From contig CAZBDU010000139.1 in assembly GCA_964490725.1 (NCBI GenBank), positions 1 through 10,565 of the forward strand: a stretch of 10,565 nt of DNA, written 5' to 3'. Source of the stretch: CAZBDU01 sp964490725 (lineage in GTDB: Bacteria > Spirochaetota > Spirochaetia > SZUA-6 > DRHE01). The notes beneath the pieces were generated by a model. That model worked only from the letters and a program-made list of their open reading frames with translations, was not told the origin of the DNA and searched no databases. Below are positions 5,173-10,565 of this stretch, piece by piece; positions within the stretch are counted from its first letter, which is position 1; each line of letters starts with the position of its first letter. Both the position numbers and the translations under genes were made by a program.

Positions 5173-6486
5173 CATGCGCAGGTAGTTGAGGGTGAGCGAC
5201 AGGGGTTGGGACAGGAGGCGGCTGGGGCGAAAGTAGAAGCTCATGTAGGCTCGCCACAGCAGCCGCTCCAGCTCGCGCGGCCGCAGGTGGTCGGCGCGCA
5301 CCGTGGCATGCATGCAGTCGAAGCGAGACCAGTCGCAGGTGAGCAGCCGGTCTCTCACCTCTGCGAAGAGCCGGGTGCCCGGATAGGGAGTCAGAAGGGT
5401 GAACTGGGCCACGGCGGGCCGAAGCTGGCGCGCGAAACGGATGGTCTGCTCCGCCATGCGGCGGGTTTCCCGGACCCCTCCCAGGATGAAGGCGCCCATA
5501 GTGTCGATCCCGTGCCTGCGCAGCAGCTCGACCGCCCTGACGGAGTCCTCCGGGGTGATCCTCTTCTGGTACTCGCGCAGCACCTGCGGCTCAGCGCTTT
5601 CGATGCCCAGGAAGACCATCCCGGCCCCCGCCGCTGCCATGGCCTCCACCATGTCGTGCCGCTCGACGATGGTGTTGACCCGGGAAAAGCACCACCAGCG
5701 CACCTTTATCCCCCGCCGCCGGATGAGCTCGCAGATCTGAATGGCGCGCTCGGGGTTCAACGTGAAGTTGTCGTCCAGGAAAACGATCGCCCGCAGGCCA
5801 TAGCGCCTGCGGATCTCCTGCAACTCCTCCACCACGGCCTCGGGGTCCCGGCAGCGCCAGCGGCGGCCGAACAGCTGCGAGGCAACGCAGAAGGCACAGT
5901 CGAAGGGGCAGCCCCGGCTGCTCAGCATCGTGGTGGCCTGCAAGTCGTGCAGGGTGGCCTGGTAGCGGTCCAGCGGCAGGAGATCCCGGGCGGGCAGCGG
6001 CAGGCGGTCCAGATCCGCCGGCTCACACCGGTCGGGATTGTTTGTCACCACCCCCTCGCAGAGCCAGGAGACGCCGGGCACGCCGCCTCCGTCCCCTCCC
6101 TCGGCCAGACGCTCCACCAGCGCCGCCAGGGTGAGCTCCCCTTCGCCCCGCACTACGTAGTCCGCAGCCCCGGCCTCGAGCACTGCCTCCGGAAGGAAGG
6201 AGACGTGCGGCCCGCCGGTCACCACCCGCACCCCCTGGGCCCGAATCCTGCGCCCAAGGTCCACCACCTGGGGATGCCGGGGCGTGTCCCCCGAGAGCCC
6301 TACCAGGTCGAAGTCGTCGAAGCGCCGGGGCAGGGAGGCGGAGGGGAGGTCCAGGTCGAGGATCTGGACGGCATGGCCGCGCTCGCGCAGGACGGCGGCC
6401 AGATAGGCCACTCCCAGCGGCGGCAGGTGCACCGCCATCCGTCGATAGGCTCCGAACATGGACAGGTTGATCAGGAGGAGACGCAT
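5164..6486 (-). CDS. B12-binding-domain radical SAM protein
   Basis: This is a 440-residue iron-sulfur enzyme that splits S-adenosylmethionine to make a radical. An N-terminal cobalamin-binding Rossmann domain is typical: LLLINLSMFG (3-12), PPLGVAYLAAVLRERGH (22-38), then GGPHVSFLPE and ADYVVRGEGE (91-117). It lacks the DxHxxG base-off histidine motif, as many class B radical SAM methylases and BchE/Hpn-like enzymes do. The radical SAM core starts at SSRGCPFDCAFC (189-200) with cluster cysteines 193, 197 and 200. FLDDNFTLNPERA (237-248), VFLGIESAE (291-299) and AFILGG (332-337) are the usual later core motifs. The C-terminal 90 residues carry the common YPGTRLF phrase and an aromatic tail. 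Such enzymes methylate or rearrange unactivated carbons in lipids, pigments or natural products, and the substrate here is unknown. The ATG at 6486 has GAGGGGG 7 bases upstream. No maturation partner or biosynthetic neighbour is seen. Confidence 0.92.
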   Translation of the reverse strand: MRLLLINLSMFGAYRRMAVHLPPLGVAYLAAVLRERGHAVQILDLDLPSASLPRRFDDFDLVGLSGDTPRHPQVVDLGRRIRAQGVRVVTGGPHVSFLPEAVLEAGAADYVVRGEGELTLAALVERLAEGGDGGGVPGVSWLCEGVVTNNPDRCEPADLDRLPLPARDLLPLDRYQATLHDLQATTMLSSRGCPFDCAFCVASQLFGRRWRCRDPEAVVEELQEIRRRYGLRAIVFLDDNFTLNPERAIQICELIRRRGIKVRWWCFSRVNTIVERHDMVEAMAAAGAGMVFLGIESAEPQVLREYQKRITPEDSVRAVELLRRHGIDTMGAFILGGVRETRRMAEQTIRFARQLRPAVAQFTLLTPYPGTRLFAEVRDRLLTCDWSRFDCMHATVRADHLRPRELERLLWRAYMSFYFRPSRLLSQPLSLTLNYLRMLR

Positions 6487-6515
6487 GGAACGGCCCCCTC
6501 ATGGGGATAGTCTTT

Positions 6516-6544
6516 AGTCTACGCGCTCGGGCCGGACAAAGCAA
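6516..6544 (-). promoter_or_regulatory. Candidate sigma70 promoter for the radical SAM gene
   Basis: Read on the minus strand, TTGCTT (6539-6544) is followed after exactly 17 bases by TAGACT (6516-6521), three of six and four of six consensus matches. Transcription would begin near 6509 and give a leader of about 23 bases containing the GAGGGGG ribosome site. Position and spacing fit the gene well, but sequence matches are moderate. Confidence 0.4.
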
Positions 6545-6597
6545 CACCGGGACCCTGCACTCTGCGCCTCGCTTGACCGCGTCCGGCGGCGACGGCT

Positions 6598-6620
6598 GGG
6601 ATGAAATCCCGATCGGGGAT
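6598..6620. repeat. Overlapping inverted repeats
   Basis: GGGAT-GAA-ATCCC (6598-6610) overlaps the palindrome CCCGATCGGG (6608-6617) and the pairing ATCCC (6606-6610) with GGGAT (6616-6620). The central ATCCC arm can pair with either the left or the right GGGAT, so the two stems exclude each other. Each stem is only five pairs, so it may be chance. Confidence 0.3.
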
Positions 6621-6846
6621 GTCCGAGCATGGCGATCGTGCGCTCGAGCCCACGAGAAGCACACGATTCGCGGGGGATGCTGCTTCTGATCGAAATCCAG
6701 CAGTGCACCATCGAACGGAGGAGCGATCTGGAGCGAGCACGCGCTTGCCCGCGGCTGCATCCGGAGAAGCGGGGACGAGATGTCCTTGGGGTCGTCCACT
6801 GCCGTCACCCCTTGTCCAACACCTCAAGACCGTCCACCGCCTGACC

Positions 6847-7026
6847 GTGGAGCAGCCGGCGGCCCAATCCCCCCGCGGCGGCGGCTCGCTGCGCTACCTG
6901 GACTACGCCCGCAAGGGGGAGGACCTCTACCTGTGCTACGAGCACGCCACTGCGGGCGGCTCCCACGAGCTGCGGATGAACCGGGTGGAGGGGTTCTTTT
7001 CCCGAGGCCGGTCCGGAGGCGGATGA
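6847..7026 (+). pseudogene. 3' coding remnant or small protein gene of unknown function
   Basis: From a GTG at 6847 to the TGA at 7024-7026 there are 59 codons with almost uniform G/C third positions. The protein sequence looks natural (YLDYARKGEDLYLCYEHAT, then SHELRMNRVEGFF), ending in a Gly/Arg/Ser tail. The same frame is open back to 6601, but the translation upstream of about 6830 is Arg/Pro/Ser-rich and unlike protein. No ribosome site precedes the GTG or any nearby ATG. The simplest reading is the C-terminal end of a gene whose 5' part has decayed, though a small intact gene with a weak start is possible. The HELRMNRVEGF ending faintly recalls the end of WYL ligand-sensing domains, too short to assign. 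Confidence 0.4.
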
Positions 7027-7028
7027 GC

Positions 7029-7055
7029 CCTCACTCGCCAGGTTCCGGCGAGAGG
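7029..7055. terminator. Hairpin between convergent gene ends
   Basis: CTCGCC (7034-7039) and GGCGAG (7047-7052) form a six-pair stem around AGGTTCC. CCT (7029-7031) and AGG (7053-7055) extend it past a two-base bulge. It occupies most of the 34-base gap between the plus-strand remnant and the end of the large minus-strand gene. It could terminate both, but it has no T-tract. Confidence 0.4.
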
Positions 7056-7060
7056 CCGCT

Positions 7061-10000
7061 TCACCGCATCCACTCAGGGATGAGGACCTCGATGACCTTG
7101 AGGGCCCCCGAGTCCACCACGTAGGCGTACCGGCCGCGCACCGCCACCCCCACCGCGTAGGTGCTGTCGCACGCGGTTACCACGCGCGGGCTCGCCGGAT
7201 CGCTGCAGTCCACAACCTGCAGGCCTCTATGGCCTTCGGCCACGTAGAGGTAATCCCCCGCCACGGCCACGTCTTCGGCATAGGGGGTCTCATAGATCAG
7301 GAGCTGCCGGGGCAGCTCGGGGTCGGAGGTATCCAGGGCCACCACGCCCCGCTCCGCCACCAGGTAGAGGCGGTCTGCCAGCGCGAGCACCCGGTGCGCC
7401 GGGTAACTCTCCAGCCGCGAAGCCAGCCTGGGGGAGGCCGGATCCGAAACGTCCACGATACCCACCCCCCAGCGGCCCCCGGCCACGAAGGCGTACCGGC
7501 CAACCACCGAGACGTCCAGAGCCGACGGGGTGGCGAGAGAGCCGATCAGACGGGGCGCGCCAGGGTCGGCCAGGTCGAAGATCTCCAGACCGACCCGGTC
7601 GACGGCGATGTAGGCGCGGCGGCCGTCCGTGCTCACCCCCACGGCCCGGCCGGCCAGAGGCACGATGGCCAGGGGCTCCCAGGAGGATCCGTGCTCAGAG
7701 CCCGGTGGCGCCCGCAGCACCGCCAGCCTCCTCTGCCCGGCCGTGGCCACCACCAAACCGCCGGCGGCGGCCACCGCCTCCACGTATCCGTCCCGCCAGA
7801 CGGCCAGAGGTCCGGCCCCGTTCGCGGCCATCGGATGGGCCACGCTCACCGCCGCAATGCCGGCCTCGTGACCCGCCACGAACGCCAGCCCGCCCTCGAT
7901 GGCCAGGTCGAAGGCCTTGCCCCCCACCGCGACAGAGGCGATCTGAAAAGAGCTGCCCCGAATCAGGATGCGGAGCACCGCCAGCCCCGCCGCGTGTCCC
8001 AGAAAGACATGGTTCTGGCCCACCGCGATCGCCTCGGCGTCCGGGAAACCTTCGGCCTCGAATTGCACCGGCCGGCGCGGGTCGGAGACGTCCACCACCC
8101 GCAGGCCTGCCCGTCCGTCGGCCAGATAAGCGTACCTCCCGCTCACCGCCACTGACCGGGCGTCCGTGGTGTCATAGGTGCCGATCACCTGCGGATGCTG
8201 CGGCTGGGCGACATCGATGATCTTGAGGCCCTTCTGGCCGTCGGCCAGGAAGGCCAGCTGAGCTTCGACGGCCACGTCCTGCGCTTCCCGAGCGGGCACG
8301 GAGCCCAGCAGCGCCGGCCGTTCGGGTGAGGTCACGTCCAGGATGAGAAGCCCGAGTCTCCGGTCGGCCACGAAGAGCCGCTCTCCCGCCGCCGCCACAG
8401 CCCGGGCATCCGGGCAGTCGTAGGAGGCCACCCGCACCGGACGACGCGGGTCGGTCACCTCGATCACCCGCAGCCCCCTCGCTCCATCGGCCACATACGC
8501 GTAGCGGCCGCGCACCACCACGTCGCAGGCTTCGGCGGTGGTCCGGCTGCCGATGAGCTGAGGATGGAGGGGCTCGCTCACGTCGGCAATCTTCAGACCC
8601 CGCTCTCCGTCGGCCACGTAAAGCAGGTCCCCCTGGAGCGCCACTCCGCGGGCGTCCTGGCTTTCCAACACCGCGACCTCCTGCGGTTCGTCGGGTTCGT
8701 GGATGTCGTACACCTTCACCCCATCCGCGCCCGCCGCCACCCATGCGTAACTCCAGCCCAGGACCACCCCCCGGACCGGGCCTCCCGGCAGAACCGCGGA
8801 GGTCTCCACCTTGCGGCCTGGGAAGGCGGTGGTGCGACCGGCGGCGGAGCGGCTCAGCGGGCCGGCGCTCTCCGGGCGAATCCTGTAGAAGTAGCCCACG
8901 CCGTAGCGCACGTTGCGATCCACGTAGACGCTCTCGGTGCTCACGCCTGGCAGCCTGCGGAAGGGACCTTCCTCCCCGTCCCGACGCCAGACCTCGTAAG
9001 CGGTGGCCCCGGGTATCTCCGGCCAGGCCAGGCGGATCTGCTGGTACTCCCCCGTTACGGTCGGCTGCAGGGTCTCAGGCGCCAGGGGGATCCCCGGGAG
9101 AACGGTGGAGGAGAGCTCCGGGGCTTCCGGGGAAAGCGCCGCCAGGCGGAACAGATAGCGGCGGCCGTTGCTGAGGCCCCTGAGGTTGTACGGAGACCGG
9201 ACCCGGTCCAGCCGCCGCCAGCCGCCGGGCGCCGCTTCTGAGCCCTCTTCGCCGCCCTCTTCACGCTCTTCGCGGCCCTCTTCACGGTAGAACAGCGAGT
9301 ACGCCGAGCTCAGCGGTACGGGTTCCCAGCTGAGCATGACCTGTCCGTCTCCGCAGACCACCGTGAAGGAGGGGATGTCGCCGGAGCCCTCCGCGAGGCG
9401 CACCGAGTGCTCCTCCCGCAGTCCGTTCCAGGCCTTCACGCTCACGGTAAGGGTCTGCGGGCCCGCCCACTGCCCCGCGGCCAGCACCGCCTGGAACGCG
9501 CCGTCCGGCGCCGGGGTCAGGGACAGGCGGGTGGGTTGCGAGTCCTCGCGGTACTCCGCGGAGAGGACCTCCACGGCGAGAGCCTCGATGCCGCCGCCGG
9601 GGCGCAGCCCGGCGTAGGGGTCCGCCACCCGCCCCGCCACGAGCACCCTCGCCCCGTAGGCGCTCCTCTCCGCGGGGGAGCGGAGCGTGAGCCCGGGCGT
9701 CATTCTCCCGTCGTGCAGGGCCAGCAGGCGTTCGGCGCGGCCGCCGTGCCGGTCCACGGCCTGGATCCTCAGGGTGCGCGTCGCGGTGAGCCGGCTGGTG
9801 TCCAGGCTCAGGAGGAACCCGCCCCAGACATCGAAGACGATCTCCCCTTCCAGGGCGGGCTCCCCGGAGACCTCGTAGCGCAGGCTCGCGATGTCCACCG
9901 TCGACTCCGGGGCCTCCGCGCGATCGGCCACGGTACCCTCCAGGGTGAGCCGCGAGCCGTAGAAGACTCCCCCTTCGGGCGCATCCAGGGTGATCACCGG

Positions 10001-10565
10001 ACCGCCGCCGCGCCGTCCCGGCAGGGGCGGGGTAGCAGCCGCCGGGGCAGCGGCCGGCTCCGTGGCCGCGGGCGGGGCGGCGGAACGGGCCGCCAGGGTC
10101 TCCTGCCCCTCTCCAGCGGCCGCGTGCGGCTCGAAGGACAGATCCTTGCGGGTGGAGTTGCCGGCGGCATCAAAGGCCACCAGCGTCACCGACTGTTCCC
10201 CCGACAGATCGGCGGCGGGGATCTCCAAGCTGAAACGTCCCTCGCCATCGAAGGGCACGTCCCCCAGCAGCTCCGCGGAACCGGCCACCTGGTAGAACAG
10301 CGAGCTCACCCTTCCAGGCGCCCCGCCGGCGCCACGATCGGTGACCCGGCCTTGGATCGCCAGAGCGGCCCCGTGGCGTCCGGCCGCGCGGGGGCTTTCG
10401 ATGAGGATCACCGGAGCCAGGGTGTCTGCGGTCGCGGGGGACGGTTCGGGCACGGCGGCGATCGCCGGCGCCGGCCCGGAAACAGCGGCCGTCCCAGGGG
10501 GCGGCGCCGCCCGGGGCACGGCGGTGCTCACGGGGCCTTGCCCGGGGGCTGCCGCGGTGGGCGGC
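7061..10565 (-). CDS. Large multidomain Ig/FnIII/LVIVD beta-propeller protein, 5' end outside window
   Basis: At least 1,156 residues are encoded (numbered from a GTG at 10531), but the frame stays open to the window edge and the visible N-terminus is an Ala/Pro-rich linker, so the true start and any signal peptide lie beyond it. Visible order: Ala/Pro linker (1-37); Ig-like domain 1 (about 38-134, with LVAFDAAGNSTRK); Ala/Pro linker (about 138-176); Ig-like domain 2 (about 177-275); Ig-like domain 3 (about 278-380); fibronectin type III domain 1 (about 385-482) with a Glu-rich insertion (417-432); fibronectin type III domain 2 (about 484-571, with YEVWRRDGEEGPF); then fourteen LVIVD-type units of about 41 residues (589-1156), typified by GRYAYVADGxxGLRVVDVSDPxxP. 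LVIVD units form beta-propeller blades and occur in surface or secreted proteins. The layout suggests an extracellular binding or scaffold protein. No protease, hydrolase or anchor motif is visible. The stop at 7061-7063 is followed by a hairpin. The gene faces the coding remnant at 6847-7026. Confidence 0.9.
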   Translation of the reverse strand, partial: PPTAAAPGQGPVSTAVPRAAPPPGTAAVSGPAPAIAAVPEPSPATADTLAPVILIESPRAAGRHGAALAIQGRVTDRGAGGAPGRVSSLFYQVAGSAELLGDVPFDGEGRFSLEIPAADLSGEQSVTLVAFDAAGNSTRKDLSFEPHAAAGEGQETLAARSAAPPAATEPAAAPAAATPPLPGRRGGGPVITLDAPEGGVFYGSRLTLEGTVADRAEAPESTVDIASLRYEVSGEPALEGEIVFDVWGGFLLSLDTSRLTATRTLRIQAVDRHGGRAERLLALHDGRMTPGLTLRSPAERSAYGARVLVAGRVADPYAGLRPGGGIEALAVEVLSAEYREDSQPTRLSLTPAPDGAFQAVLAAGQWAGPQTLTVSVKAWNGLREEHSVRLAEGSGDIPSFTVVCGDGQVMLSWEPVPLSSAYSLFYREEGREEREEGGEEGSEAAPGGWRRLDRVRSPYNLRGLSNGRRYLFRLAALSPEAPELSSTVLPGIPLAPETLQPTVTGEYQQIRLAWPEIPGATAYEVWRRDGEEGPFRRLPGVSTESVYVDRNVRYGVGYFYRIRPESAGPLSRSAAGRTTAFPGRKVETSAVLPGGPVRGVVLGWSYAWVAAGADGVKVYDIHEPDEPQEVAVLESQDARGVALQGDLLYVADGERGLKIADVSEPLHPQLIGSRTTAEACDVVVRGRYAYVADGARGLRVIEVTDPRRPVRVASYDCPDARAVAAAGERLFVADRRLGLLILDVTSPERPALLGSVPAREAQDVAVEAQLAFLADGQKGLKIIDVAQPQHPQVIGTYDTTDARSVAVSGRYAYLADGRAGLRVVDVSDPRRPVQFEAEGFPDAEAIAVGQNHVFLGHAAGLAVLRILIRGSSFQIASVAVGGKAFDLAIEGGLAFVAGHEAGIAAVSVAHPMAANGAGPLAVWRDGYVEAVAAAGGLVVATAGQRRLAVLRAPPGSEHGSSWEPLAIVPLAGRAVGVSTDGRRAYIAVDRVGLEIFDLADPGAPRLIGSLATPSALDVSVVGRYAFVAGGRWGVGIVDVSDPASPRLASRLESYPAHRVLALADRLYLVAERGVVALDTSDPELPRQLLIYETPYAEDVAVAGDYLYVAEGHRGLQVVDCSDPASPRVVTACDSTYAVGVAVRGRYAYVVDSGALKVIEVLIPEWMR
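7064..8809 (-). repeat. Fourteen LVIVD propeller units (about 123-base period)
   Basis: Units begin near residues 589, 630, 671, 712, 753, 794, 835, 876, 920, 966, 1007, 1048, 1088 and 1129 of the large protein. Most keep the pattern V-A-V-x-G-x-x-A-Y-V-A-D-G-x-x-G-L-x-V-x-D-V-S-D-P-x-x-P. Units 7-9 (835-965) have lost most of it. The last unit stops after 28 residues, while a matching half unit (about 575-588) precedes the first. The repeats are diverged at DNA level, so they are old protein repeats rather than a recent DNA expansion. Confidence 0.8.
9242..9286 (-). repeat. Short tandem repeat coding for a Glu-rich insertion
   Basis: Imperfect 12-base units (GCCCTCTTC plus three bases on the plus strand) repeat at 9242, 9254 and 9275, with one 9-base unit at 9266. 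Read on the minus strand they encode the Glu/Arg/Gly stretch at residues 417-431 inside the first fibronectin type III domain. Whole-codon units keep the frame. Confidence 0.6.

Larger units (their letters stand above)
6487..6846. other. Intergenic region without a convincing gene
   Basis: This stretch of about 360 bases is less G+C-rich than its flanks. Open frames exist in several phases (for example 6629-6844 plus and 6519-6827 minus), but none combines a ribosome site, strong third-position GC and protein-like composition. It holds the radical SAM promoter candidate (6516-6544) and a cluster of overlapping inverted repeats (6598-6620). It may be decayed coding DNA belonging to the fragment that follows it. 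Confidence 0.45.

Noticed and set aside
4960..6510. Plus-strand 516-codon frame
   Set aside because: It is antisense to the radical SAM gene, whose CX3CX2C and B12-domain motifs are unmistakable. The translation is rich in His, Gln, Pro and Gly.
6487..6808. Possible upstream extension or small minus-strand gene before the radical SAM gene
   Set aside because: The frames here lack a ribosome site and coding-like composition. The radical SAM protein begins normally at 6486.
6900..7026. WYL-domain regulator assignment for the coding remnant
   Set aside because: Only a short ending resembles the domain. The conserved W-Y-L core cannot be identified.
7229..8155. Plus-strand 308-codon frame with many His, Gln and Gly residues
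   Set aside because: It is the antisense image of the LVIVD units and shares their period. There is no independent evidence for it.
7064..8809. Regular 123-base period considered as a CRISPR or satellite array
   Set aside because: Units are diverged at DNA level, have no spacers, and match a known protein repeat in frame.

Overview
This is a GC-rich bacterial chromosomal window, roughly two-thirds G+C by eye. Genes are closely packed, most starts have a strong GGAGG-type ribosome binding site, and codon third positions are strongly G/C. A lipoprotein signal, multi-span membrane proteins and a large extracytoplasmic-type beta-propeller protein suggest a free-living bacterium with an elaborated envelope. 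I see no rRNA, tRNA, phage, insertion sequence or CRISPR, and I cannot name the phylum with confidence.

Layout from left to right. Positions 25-714 (minus) hold two small membrane-protein genes in one apparent operon. A divergent spacer with a striking hairpin (959-999) separates them from a small lipoprotein gene at 1108-1509 (plus) with a predicted beta-helix fold. Positions 1657-4002 (plus) form a two-gene unit with a perfect TATAAT box upstream: a class-I-like xylose isomerase homologue with one altered metal ligand, then a Gfo/Idh/MocA oxidoreductase. They probably act on the same sugar or polyol, but no kinase, transporter or regulator is in view.

Convergent to that unit, at 4012-5042 (minus), lies an exported protein of unknown function whose reading frame appears broken by one base near a five-A run (4178-4182). 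Upstream of it on the same strand, at 5164-6486, is a B12-binding radical SAM enzyme with its own candidate promoter. Positions 6487-6846 have no convincing gene, only inverted repeats and the promoter. Positions 6847-7026 (plus) look like the 3' end of a decayed or small gene. The rest, 7061-10565 (minus), is one very large gene that runs off the window. It encodes Ala/Pro-rich linkers, three Ig-like domains, two fibronectin type III domains and fourteen LVIVD-type beta-propeller units whose ends appear to complement each other.

No obvious defence, mobile or biosynthetic system is visible. The items most worth checking are the metal-ligand substitution in the isomerase, the frameshifted exported protein, the 14-unit propeller with complementary ends, the isolated hairpin in the divergent spacer, and GC-rich hairpins without T-tracts at transcription-unit ends, two of which include the stop codons.
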